In this document: positions 23,741-34,229 of the stretch, one piece after another
Numbering within the stretch: the stretch's first letter is position 1
Layout: each line of letters begins with the position of its first letter
NCBI GenBank assembly: GCA_035772785.1
Contig: JAOCPU010000033.1
Coordinates: 124,001-188,000 of the forward strand
DNA: 64,000 nt
Source of the DNA: Phlebiopsis flavidoalba
Lineage: Eukaryota; Basidiomycota; Agaricomycetes; Polyporales; Phanerochaetaceae
Direction: 5' to 3'
The notes under the pieces: generated by a model
Told to the model about the DNA's origin: nothing
The model's database searches: none
The model's input: only the letters and a program-made list of their open reading frames with translations
Program-made: the position numbers and the translations under genes

Positions 23741-24580
23741 ATAATAAATCGTTTCCAATGCGTGTTTGGGTATTGGGGATCTCTTCCTAACCCAAAATTT
23801 CGTCGAAACCGTGGGAAAGTGTAATTTTTGTTACCGTTTGATTCAAAACTGAGCGTCTCTCGGGCGTCTACCAACCTTAACCCTAGGGTTTCCAATACAA
23901 ATTTGAATCAAAACTTGTCCGATTTTCTGACATTGTCGTACATGGATCTGACCGCTGAATATTGCTACTAACTATGCAGACCCCTGAAACTACCTCCCAG
24001 CTCAAGTCGTTACGCTAAGCGCCGGATATTTTCAGCCCCTGCAGCTGCACAAACTTCGACGAACTTTCGTTCCAGAATTAGCGCCCGTCTGTCCGCCGCC
24101 TTACCTTTGCGGAGGATGTACTCTGCTGTGCTAATGGGTATTTAGTGATCTCTAAAACGTTTATCTCAGTCATAAATATATTGTTCAATTTTTGTGTCTC
24201 TGTTAAGATGCCAATTGACGTTAATGCGTTCGTGTTTCTGCACTTTGTCGAGTCTCGGCATTCTCCGTGCGCCACAACGGTTCTGATCGCTTCCGTTTTC
24301 GGACAGTACAGTGTCGCAACTTGGTCGCCACTAGGAGCTTTTTTTATTCGTTTACATGCATGCATTTCATTATCCGGTCTCCTCAGACACCTCACATAGT
24401 ATCTGAAGTTAGGGTATAAGATCTATTCAAAGAAACTATCTACTACACAAGAATATGGTCTAGAGGAGAGAAAGAATGGCACTCACCACCATTCAGCTCA
24501 CCTGTGTTCTAATCACTTGCGTTGTGGGTATCACAAAGTCCATGTGACACACAGCCTACGTGCGCAAACAGTTGCGTTCG
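23741..24580. other. Spacer without recognisable genes
   Basis: AT-richer DNA after the HET gene. No frame here has a family motif or supported exons. Confidence 0.45.
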
Positions 24581-25480
24581 TAGCCATAATTGTTGTGCCG
24601 TCTTCATCAAGACTCACTGTAGCACCAGTTCTTGTCCTTGTCGCGCCCACGTTGAGCCGTCACCGTCGTGCTGTCCGCGCCGTCTTTGTCGATCCAGGGT
24701 CGTTCAGTCTGTGGGCGGCCACGTCGCGCTGTGTGCAGCCCTGTCAGTCTGTGGCCGTCCCCGTTGCGGGCGGCCATCCTCGTTGCGGCCGTCCTCTCCA
24801 CGTCGTGTTTGTCCCTGTAGAGGTTGTCCTTGTCGTACGGTCACCGTCCCCGCTGTGGTTGTCCTCATCATGCAGTTCCACATAGCGTGCGGCTGTCCGC
24901 ATCGCAGCTCATCTCTCCGCGCTGTTTGCGCCGCCCATGTCGCATCATGTTCGTGCACGCTGTGGTTTGGCCTCAGCGCATTGTGGTCGGCCCCGTCACG
25001 CCGTGTCCAGCCTTGTTGCGGCAGTCCCCTCGCCGTGCCGTCCTAGTCGCATTGTGGTCGTCACATTGTGGTAAATGCGCCGTGGATTTCCCGGCCGTGC
25101 GGTTCGCATCGCGCCGAGACTGTTTTGTGTCGTCATGTCATGGCCACCTGCGTCGTGGCGTCATGCGCGTGACCATCGCGTCGAGGCCACTAAGCTGTGG
25201 TCGGGCCTCGTTGTGCCTGTCACATCCTGGTCAGAATTCCTTGGTCGACCCTCGTTTCATTGCGAATATACTCGCCGCGTCTTGGCCATCCTCGTAAACG
25301 CAGTGTTCCTTGGCGCGTAGCGACGGTCCTCGCGCTTGCTAGGTATAGACCGTGCGCATGCTCGTGTCCTAGCGATGCTGCGCAGCCGGCATGTGCGAGG
25401 CTCCGGCGTGGATTCACAACCACAAAGTGGTCCGAGTCGCTGAGCACGCTGTGCGCTGGACCGCGGCCTGTATGCACCAC
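24581..25480. repeat. GC-rich low-complexity region of degenerate short repeats
   Basis: Short elements such as GTTGCGG, GCGGCC, CCGTCC and GTCGTG recur irregularly for about 0.9 kb on the plus strand. This produces biased frames (Arg/Gly/Asp/Thr-rich on the minus strand, Ser/Val/Cys-rich on the plus strand) that look protein-like but carry no domain. The pattern suggests a decayed minisatellite rather than a gene; no fixed period can be read by eye. Confidence 0.5.
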
Positions 25481-26200
25481 CGAGCGGCAGTTGACGGCGC
25501 ATTGACGCGTCTGGAGGTATTTGAATAGAAAAGATTATCCATCTTCGCTCCCAGGTGTCTTCGGGGTGTGTTTCTGCGCATGGGAATGAGGGGATAGTAG
25601 AGCAGCAGGGGGAGAGAACACACCGTAGGCTGCCGAGCTTGCAGGCTCGCGGCGGCGGACAAAAACATAGAATGAATAGATTAACTTAGCTTTGTCCGGG
25701 AATACGCGCGCTCTGGAAGGGCATGTGCGTCGCAGAGCTGAGGGCGCGGTCGCGCGAGTTCAGTCTGGGCGTGTGCGCGAGAGAGAGAACTAGCGACGCA
25801 CCTGGTACCAAGTCCAACGAGCTCTCAGGCTCGTTTGGATCCACCTGAGGCTGTAAAGTGTGCCATACACACCTTTCTCAGCCTCATGAGACCTTCTCCG
25901 ACCGTCGATACCGCCGCGCTAGGTAGAATTACGGCCGTTGAGGGCAAGGTCGTTGGTGCGCGCGTTGAACGACAATGCACGGCGAAGGTGACGCAAAGTT
26001 GGGAAAGAATGGTAGGCAAAGGTTCAGAAGACTCTAGAGGAGGTCTCCGCGTAAAGATAAGGGCGGCAGGAGCCGCCGTTCTCGTGAACGACGGCGGGAG
26101 GATGGGAGTGCAGACGGGTGCGGGCGGGCGCTTCGTGGCTTTGGAACTCGACGTTTTCGGCAAGCGCCGGGGTTCCTTCCTCCGAGGAGGCCCCTGCATA
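25481..26200. other. Unassigned DNA before the GGGTACAA array
   Basis: A plus-strand frame of 190 codons (25835-26407) and overlapping minus-strand frames are open here because stops are scarce in the GC-rich DNA. Neither carries a motif or splice structure, and the plus frame runs straight into the repeat array. Nothing is called. Confidence 0.4.
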
Positions 26201-26226
26201 TCCCCCATACGGGTATATCGGTATGC

Positions 26227-26410
26227 GGGTACAAACCGGCCGCCCGGAGGGCGGGCCCCTCTCGAAAATTATGGGGGTACAAAGGCCGGAATTTGGCCTG
26301 AGGACCGCGCTTTTGTAGCGGGTACAAACGGCCGGCCACGCGGGGGTCCTGCCGCGATCGGTTCGGGTACAACGCCGCCTATGGGTAGGCAAGCTCGGCG
26401 CTTGTAACCG
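26227..26410 (+). repeat. Array A: four units headed by GGGTACAA, ~45-base period
   Basis: GGGTACAA occurs at 26227, 26275, 26320 and 26365, spaced 48, 45 and 45 bases. Three of the four heads are followed by GGCC-containing palindromic DNA (for example ACCGGCCG, GGCCGGAATTTGGCC, ACGGCCGGCC). The units have diverged but share head and length. The sequence is GC-rich compared with its flanks. No protein function is suggested. Confidence 0.75.
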
Positions 26411-26943
26411 ACGCACCACGGGCATCCCGGGGCGGCCCCCGCCGGTGCTGTTCTTGACATCAACCGACCCATTTTGAGAAAGAATTAGCAAAATCTAGTC
26501 TCCGTGTGAACCGTGGCTGACCATATCAGGCATGTGACGACAGTCGAATGTGTAAATCTCAATGTTTTCATAGGATATTTGCACACATATGCCTCCCTCT
26601 AGTGCAACATGCATACTACAGCTACTTCTCATTCATACACATATCATTGATCCAAGTATGTCTCACGCTTTCTCCCATCTTTCAAGGATGCCATAAAGGC
26701 GCGGAGGAAATCCACAGTCAGGGTGTGAGCAGTACTCCCAAGTCACTAGCACTTGACAAGTTCGCTGAAAGCTTCAAGAAATGTCTCGATATGCGTTGTG
26801 AGGGTTATCTCTAAGGCTTCAGCAAGTATATAATGCCTCTCTCCGGCAATTAGTATAATAATATTTCTACCATTTTCCAGCGATTTTCTAATATAGTTTT
26901 TGATTTTTCAGCGATTTTTTGAGGATATATGCGTTAGTCCTGC
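26411..26943. other. Spacer between the two GGGTACAA arrays
   Basis: The composition switches from GC-rich (to ~26450) to AT-rich (26820-26930). No gene recognised. If the two arrays belong to one element, this would be its interior. Confidence 0.4.
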
Positions 26944-27023
26944 GGGTACAACCAATTGGTCCCTTCGGGGGGCGTGCCGAGCACCATCCGGGGTACAAAT
27001 GGGACCAAATCATCCGGGTACAA
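26944..27023 (+). repeat. Array B: three units headed by GGGTACAA
   Basis: GGGTACAA occurs at 26944, 26991 and 27016, spaced 47 and 25 bases. TTGGTCCC after the first head and GGGACCAA after the second are reverse complements, so the array can fold into a hairpin. It has the same head as array A, about 0.6 kb upstream. Confidence 0.7.
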
Positions 27024-27164
27024 GCCGGCACGGGGCGCTCGAGACCTCTTTGGGGGATATCTAGCAGGGGGCCTATCTCCGAGGGCTGCTCGCTCGCTTC
27101 ACCGTACACCATCACCCTGGTGAATTACCGGTAATATCAAAGCACAGGTAACTGCAGTGAGTGT

Positions 27165-28013
27165 GTGACAGAAATGAATTGTGATATGATTATCATGGAA
27201 TCGGTCGAGCCAGTACTGGCCCACATCCGCTATTTAGCGTTCCAGGACACCGACCAGAGCCGTATTAGCGAACGCTTCGCCGATGCCATGCCGAGGACGC
27301 AACGGGACCGTGTGGCTCTGGTAGCTACTCTCAACGGGCCCACGAACGACTATACCTTCTACTCCTCCCGCAACTGGAAGATACCGCTCTTAGGTCCATC
27401 TCGTGGTCGGAGGACTCCACACCCTCAGTTGGCGTGAAGTCCCAACTTGCGAGGCAGTCTCAAGCCCCTCTCGATCTCGGAGACCTCCAGACATCCACCG
27501 CCGCTCACGAGTTCAATGACGAACTTTTGCCAAGAACACATTATACGACCTCGTGGTGTTGTCAGCCGATGGTATTATCATAAGGTGTACCTCGTGCCTG
27601 GATGCTACCTTATCCAGCTTCTGGGCAAACTTTTTGTGCCCAAGCTTGGCCTTTTCAAGCCTTGTACAATTGATCTCAACTTACGCAGCTCGACGACCCT
27701 TAACAAGCCAGGACGCCTCCGTCTGCTTTGGTAAGCCTGATGGATCACGAGTATTGGATGGTATGTAGGGTTGTGGCATATATCAAACTGTGGAGTGGGG
27801 ACCTAGCTGTCGAAGTTCGAAAGCTGGAAGTTTGTAGGGTGAAGATCACGAGCAAAAGAGACCATCTAGCGAGTGAAACTATGAGGGTAGTATCTCGTTC
27901 GTCGCATACCGAGATGGACCTTTGTATGAAGACGACAGTGATGATGATTATTAATCTATTGCAGTGCTATATCACGCTGGTATTTTTGTATCCCCGCCTC
28001 TAGTAGGACTTGA
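27165..28013 (+). pseudogene. Unrecognised protein-coding remnant
   Basis: Several protein-like frames follow one another on the plus strand: HIRYLAFQDTDQSRISERFA and ALVATLNGPTNDYTFYSSRN (~27200-27380), DLVVLSADGIIIRCTSCLDA, FWANFLCPSLAFSSLVQLIS and DASVCFGKPDGSRVLDG (~27545-27765), then AVEVRKLEVCRVKI (~27805-27850) and a tail with AVLYHAGIFVSPP (~27960-28005). Frame changes at ~27435, ~27550 and ~27770 could be introns or indels. The composition looks coding, but I do not recognise the family and infer no function. Confidence 0.4.
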
Positions 28014-28145
28014 GGCCCCTTGAGGCCTGAGACCAAGAAAATATCGCGAATGATGCCTTTCTTGCAGTGCCGTGGGGGGCGGAATAGATACCATTACATA
28101 GACCGAACTAGCCATCAATCACAGTGGAACATGAAAATCTACTTC

Positions 28146-30426
28146 TCATCCCAACTTGACCTGTTTCGTTCCGTGACGAGATAATGTTCCCTGCGCATGA
28201 TCCTTTTTGTCAATCGACCCCGGCGACCAGTCTTCCTTGATCATGTCGGCGCACTTCTCTGCAATCGCGACAGTAGCCGCAACCGTATGGGCGCTGAGGA
28301 TGTGTGGCATAATACTCGCGTCAGCAACGCGCAGTCCGCGTACGCCGTATACCTTGAGTCGGGTTGTCGACTACACGCTCCGGGGATTCCTCCGCCATCT
28401 CTCACTCTCTCTCGGCCGATTCATCGCGGGCATCCTCAGGGGCCATGCGGCAATGTCGAGGTATAATGCGACGCGCTCATGGCCTCGGTGCCTTCACCCA
28501 GCATCGAGAGTTGCGTCGGTCGCATGCTCTGCGCCAGCAGGAACGACTGAGTCGTGAATAGGATAACCGTGGGCAGCCATGCGCTGCTTCAGGTGCAGAG
28601 CGCAGAGTAGTACCGGAGGGCCTTTACGCGCAGACAGCCCGGTCTTGCTCTGTAGCCATGGCGTTGAGGTCAACGCGAGGAGTGTCGAGCGGGTCTGCGT
28701 TGTCTAAGCGGACGGTTCCGCGGGAGCTCGGCCGGAGAGGGATGCTAAAAAGCCGAAAGGCCGCCTTGTCGGTGCTTTTGTAACGTCTGCCCATGATATC
28801 TAATAAAAACAGGTGTTAGAGTGGACCTAGACATGTTATAGAGACGACTGACTGGCATGATCTCCAAGTCAGGGAGATTCTTGATTTTTGAGCCGTCCAG
28901 ATCGTCGGCTGTGGATATAGCTGTCTCATACTTTTCGTTGAGTAATCGCGACTGAAGGAATATAGGAAGCTCGAGGACGGGTCTTTTTGAGAGGAGGAGG
29001 GACCAGTGCCGAAGAAGATAAAGAGGATGAAGAGCTTGATTGCGATCCCACGGGCGCACTGTAAGCATGGCCAAGGAGTCCCATAGTGGTATCCGAAATT
29101 GAATGGGATTCAACATGATCCTGCTAGCAGGTCGGTTTCGGTGAGTATGTTTATGACCATTGGTAATCAGTGCATAAATAGGCATACCAAAATTACTACC
29201 AACTGCAGGCAGATTTTTCACTACCGGAATATTATGTTCCTTTAAGTGGTCTTCTGGGCCAATTCCACTTTAGAAGAGTTGAATTAGCCACATTCGAGGG
29301 GACGGACGACGTTGAGTAGGCTCACCTGAGCATAAGGTCTGAGGGGAAAAGATTGCTCCACGGCAGAGACGATGACTTCACGACGCGCTTTCACAAGTAT
29401 GGGCTCTTCGCCGCTGGGGCTGGAGATCCATACTCCTTCTGTGCTACAAGTCCCTCAAGAGTTTTCTTGATCTCAACTCGGTGAAACGACCGTTTCGTGT
29501 TTGTACAGACGTGCAGGCGACGACGAAGATTCGCACACTAGGGTTGAGGGCAGAAATGCGGTGAGCGTCGAGCTACGTTTCCCCCACCTGTCGAAGGTGT
29601 AGTACATCTTGGTACAGGCATGTGACGGGGCGTTGGGAGCATTCAGATCGTCGACATATGGGACGCCCATACTACTGCATGCTTTGATGATTCTATGAAT
29701 ACGACACGAAAAATAATTAACACTTTGGGATTTAACCTCGAGGTGGGTTCAAACATACTCGTCAGTGTGGGAGCCAGTACCTCTGCGGATGAGACTGAAC
29801 CGGCCATTCTCCTAATAAAATGTTTTAGTAAACAGCCTCTCAAACCTCTGACAAGCCACTTTTTCCGAGAGGACCGTGTCTTTCTTCGAGGAACCATGCA
29901 TGGCTTTTGATTCTGGAGTGAAGCATCCATATAGTGCTCTGTCTTCGTAAAATACTGTAGCATATCCTGGTAACCCCAGCCCTTGTTCCCCATGGATTCC
30001 CAAAGGTTGTACTCTGCTGGAAGGCCTCGGGTATACATCATGGCGTTTATCTTCGATGCGCCCCCCAAGGATGTTCCCCGAGACAATGTCGAGCTGACGG
30101 CCATTAAGGTACTTTTTGTGGCGTCGATTTCACTACGAGCAGGAGCGCGAGCCCGTCAGAGGCAAAGTTGCGATGACAAGAGAGGTACACGGGAAATAAA
30201 TTCGTTCTTGACTCCTCCGCGGCTCAAACGACTTAAGGACGGTGGCATCGAGTTGCTGAGTCAAACGATTGGCCAGTACGCATCCTGCTGTACCTCCGCC
30301 TGAAAGCTGTGGTAAAAATGCGTTGTTCGCGGTGAAACAAATGACAATCTCACCAACGATCACGTAGTCGTAAGACGGAAGGGTGTTTTCAAGCGGAGTT
30401 TTCGGGGGGTAACAATCGACCCACAT
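28146..30426 (-). pseudogene. GMC oxidoreductase copy A (aryl-alcohol-oxidase-like), frameshifted
   Basis: FAD-dependent GMC-family oxidase or dehydrogenase; in wood-decay fungi such enzymes oxidise alcohols and yield H2O2. Minus-strand ATG 30426 (MWVDCYPP) leads to YDYVIVG and, after an intron, GGGTAGCVLANRLTQQLDA (FAD dinucleotide fold, ~30240-30320). The GMC signature LGGASKINAMMYTRGLPAEY and KGWGYQDMLQYFTKTE are at ~29930-30060. ACSSMGVPYVDDLNAPNAPS and RRGTGSHTDEY follow, with NIPVVKNLPAVGSNF (~29200). The C-terminal domain reads [20 protein letters not shown] and [14 protein letters not shown] (~28210-28330), where the histidine of SAHT sits at the second catalytic position, ending at TGA 28146-28148. 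Many frame breaks. No clear secretion signal precedes the FAD fold. Confidence 0.85.
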
Positions 30427-32207
30427 CTGCGGGCTCCTGCGGAGCTTAAACATAAGATTCGACGCAAACAGAGCCACGTGGGACACTCACCTTCGTGACA
30501 AAAATCTTACAACAAGCGAATTGTTACAATGAATAGTGAGTACAGGACTTGGGTTACGATCTTGGCAACAAGGAGTATTGGATGCTATTTGCCGATGTGC
30601 GTATTATATCAATGACGGTCTTAGGTTCATCGCCATCTGCTTAGCACGGCAAACACTTCTCCTATACCCGGTGCGTGCTCTTCGAAGGAGCTAATCTAGG
30701 GATGGTTCAGTTTTGTGACTCGCCGTCACGCCCAGACGCAAGACGTGCTATGATAGACTTCTTACGACTTGAAATCCGCAGGACGGAGATGTGAGCGCTG
30801 GGAGTTTCAAGAAGAGGTAGGAAGTATACAACGCACCAGTGGAGAATGCAACGCTAAACTAGGTCAGACTGAAATGATGTTGATTTCACACGGTGCGGAT
30901 GTTGATAAATGTTGTTGATAGAACAAGGGACAGTCTTCTCTGTGCTCGCCAGGCGCACCGCCTACGTAAACGGCTGTTTATGACTTTCTGGGCCTTTCCA
31001 AGCACACCCGACAGCGCCTGCATGGGTACTATACACCGCCCCCGGTTTTCTTCCACCACCAAAGCCACAGGCGACTTCGAACAGATCCCAGCAGGCTTCT
31101 CTGTATGGGCGTTATTGATGTGATAGAGGATTTTTGTCGGATGAGCAGACAAAAGCAACCCGCAAGGTACGTAATCATTGTTATCAAAACAAAATGTCAT
31201 TGTGAGGATTCTTTCTGATCCACTGCAGCGGGATTCTTGACCGTCTTTGACTATCAATACCATCCGATATCGCGTTACAGCGTAACCCCGTCATAGGCAG
31301 ACCATGTACACCCCTCGGATGTCTTCACGTCCAGTTTTTGACTTACGACGATCCCGCAGTTTGGACCCGACTCTTCCGATCAATTAGCATAGTGCTCATA
31401 ATTATCGCGCGGGCCACTTCTCAGCGCTGGAAGACCTCACAGCCTTGGGAAGCTTTCTTACTGTTCCTAGTCGGAACGGTGTCGCTCAGACAGCCCGTCT
31501 CGGTCCTACAAAGTACCCCGGCTCGTTTGGGCTCATCACACAAGTGTTCTGTATTCCCCTTTTACGGAAACAGACGGGACTATATCCCCAGGATGTCTGT
31601 TACCCCAAATTCCCACAGACACCCCTTTCCAGGTGCCGGCGCCCGTCCCACATCAATCTAAACCCTACACTGGGTGCAGAGTTCATTTGGTTTGTAGGCT
31701 CAATTCGCGAATGTCCTTTCGAGAGCAGCTAGCACCAGGGACTAAAGCGAACACATCAACAAGACGCCCATGCAAATACGCTAGTTTTTCGTACTGTGAA
31801 CCGTGTGACTCAACGTACGGCGAGAGTCAATTGAGCGAGACAGTCGAAGAATACCCCCTCGTAAGCCGTCAGCGCATCTTAGAAACCAACGACATGACTG
31901 ATGCAACTCTCTTCGACTTTGCAGCGGCAAATCAAGACTTACAATACCGTCGTCCATAGAGGGTGGAAGACGCTGGCAACTTCGAAATTACGGCCAAATC
32001 TAATGCTTAGGTAATATTCCGTTGGAGGGGGGGCGGGCAGCGGATGATATTCTATGAAGCGTGGGGGGTTCGATGGTCGTTGGGGAAAAGGAGCGTCGGA
32101 CTCACATGAGCTATGTTAGGTCGCATCACTGTCGACGATGGGTTTTCAATTTTATGGATCTGTAATTAACATCTTGGTGGTACACTTTGGATGAGAATTG
32201 ATGTACT
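30427..32207. other. Unassigned region, possibly a decayed gene at 31340-31960
   Basis: Overlapping plus-strand frames at 31338-31732 and 31633-31959 contain protein-like stretches (FGLITQVFCIPLLRKQTG; MSFREQLAPGTKANTS; ETNDMTDATLFDFAAANQ), but I cannot place them in a family or define introns. 30430-31330 holds nothing recognisable. A G-rich tract lies at 32020-32045. Confidence 0.3.
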
Positions 32208-33860
32208 CTACGAACATTCTCCGACCATTCTGTCGAATGCATGACCAATCCTTTCCCAGTCTCTTTCTGTCAGCACACCATCAACAAGCGCACTTCCATC
32301 TTCAAGCCGCCCAGCGATGGAGAAAAGCTTCGTAAAACTTGACAGGCAACGGCGAAGTATTGAACCGATAGCTTGCAAGCGTGCGATGTGCGCCGAGCGC
32401 GGACCAATCGCACTCTACGATGCGCTGGGCCGAGACGTTAGAAACCATGATCGCGGAATGTGCTTCGACATGCGCAGGATTGAAGAGAAATCCCGCGGCG
32501 CTCAGCGAGTGTCCGTAGGAAACAGTCGGCGGCAGCGACAGTACTCAAAGAGAACGCGCGGCGGGAGGCGGCAAGGGCGTGTGCAATCGCAGAGAGCGGT
32601 GTAGCGCGTATAGCGCGGGGGGGTTGTTGGTGGATACGGGACAGGCACAAATGCGTTGTGCGGATAGGATTGGAAGGGATCGGTAGTATGCGGGCTTGAG
32701 ATGTGCTTGCGAAATTCCATAAAATATGTGCAGCTGATTGAGAGGGTCGAACGAGATCCCTCTTCGTACAGTGCCTAAAAATCAAGATAAATGGCTGCTA
32801 CTGCTTCGGCAGTTTGAGTTCGGCTGACCTTAAATAAAAACGCTGTCAGCACATCTCCTGTGGAGATACTGTCCGGGTCTATGCATTGATATTTGCGCTT
32901 TGGACCATGTTCTTCTTTGCTTTCCTCCCTGACATTTTCAGCCAGCCTGCAATGTAAATCTTTCTAGGACAAACAACCACAAGCCTATACTGGGCGGTTC
33001 AAACCACCACGTCTCCCACGTCCTCCCACCACACACCACAGTATCCCGATAAATCGCCATCCACCACGGCACCGCGCACATGCCCTTATACTCCCTCTCG
33101 GTCGCGTCATTGAGGTCAGGCGTCAGGTTATCGAGTACGCGCTGGAGCGTGGATTCTCGTTATATCCTGCCATGTAAGCGCAAACGGGACCTCCCAAGCT
33201 CTTCCGTGGAGCTCGTCTTCCAGTGCGTGCAGGATGAGTGACGCGCCAACGGCCATCGAAAAATCCATGCGGGCCATGCAAATCCTAGGGCAAAGTATCC
33301 CCGGGCTTTGTTCGTCATGCAGGCAGGCTCGGCGAGCAGGGCCGAGGAAGTACGTGAGATGCCAAAAGGTCGTAGCCGGGGCGGAGCGACGTGGCCCAAC
33401 CCGCGCTGTATGTCCTTGGGCATCGATGGAGGCATGAAGAGCATACTGGGGGAAAGCGAGAGACGGTGGGTAATGGGAAGTTCACGTAAGTCGTGGCTGG
33501 TCGGAGTGGAAGACCGGACACGCGAGAGGTAAGCGAGAATGCAGCATACTCCGGCGGTAGGGGGCCTAGAGGGACTCGAAGCTAACCAATTTCTATAAGA
33601 CCAGATGATATGAGACCTATTCTGTCACTGATAGCGAGCGACATGAACGCACCGGGTTGGAATATGAAGCTCTTTGGAGCCTACCGGCGAGGAGTCGCCA
33701 TTTATGGGTCTCAGAGCGACGAGAGGGGAGCGGGATTCGTAGCTGGGCCTCGTCAATGATGAATCCCTTCCACTATCACTCATCCTGTGGCAAAGTTCCG
33801 TTTGTGGGGCTCCAAGCGTCAGTGTCAAAGATGGTGAGAGGCAGCAGAGCGTGCTGTGTA
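32208..33860 (-). pseudogene. HxxxD-type (transferase-family) acyltransferase, frameshifted
   Basis: Resembles fungal CoA-dependent acyltransferases of the chloramphenicol-acetyltransferase fold, which acylate alcohols or amines in secondary metabolism. Minus-strand segments, in order: ICMARMDFSMAVGASLILHA (the HxxxD region in this family; the first histidine is not clear here), DELHGRAWEVPFALTWQDI (~33185-33300), TLQRVLDNLTPDLNDA and YKGMCAVPWWMAIYRDTVVC (~33040-33160), WWFEPPSIGLWLFVLERFTL, PDSISTGDVLTAFLFK (~32840-32880) and, after an intron (GTCAGC to TTTTTAG, ~32775-32828), NAFVPVPYPPTTPPR. The end reads VSAQRIVECDWSALGAH, FNTSPLPVKF and GRLEDGSALVDGVLTERDW, to TAG 32208-32210. The start is uncertain; a PGAFMSLAISD stretch (~33640) may be near the N-terminus. 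Breaks are seen at ~32500, ~32620, ~33180 and ~33300. Confidence 0.65.
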
Positions 33861-34229
33861 CCATTGTCCGGCATCGCGAAGAGCAGTGCGAGAGTAAAAC
33901 TCGAGACAGAGTAAAACAGGGGGACCGTGCTCATCTTGACCGTCTGTTGCTATATATCCACGACTGAGTCTGGGAAAGCTGTGATGTTTGAGCCTCTAAA
34001 AAAGAGTTTGTAGACTTCGTAGTGGGTTTGAGGCTACACCAGCCAAGGGTGGCACCCATGAAATTGTCGAATATTTATCACATCATTTGATACTAAGATA
34101 ATTTAAGGGCTTATGGTATGTATCTAGCCCCGCTGCCACCCCCCGAAGAACTGTGATTATTCGACCTCGCAATGCACGGGCAAATGGCAAATCATTCGTA
34201 GAGCCACAGTCACAAAATCCCCCATCAGT
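33861..34229. other. Spacer between acyltransferase and P450-3
   Basis: About 370 bases between the 5' side of the acyltransferase and the 3' end of P450-3, both on the minus strand. No distinct element recognised. Confidence 0.35.

Noticed and set aside
24517..25320. Cysteine- and valine-rich frames that resemble a small secreted protein
   Set aside because: They come from the GC-rich repeat tract. All frames look biased in the same way, and there is no plausible signal peptide plus cleavage arrangement.
25835..26407. 190-codon plus-strand frame rich in Gly and Arg
   Set aside because: It runs through the GGGTACAA array, which explains its openness; no domain and no introns.
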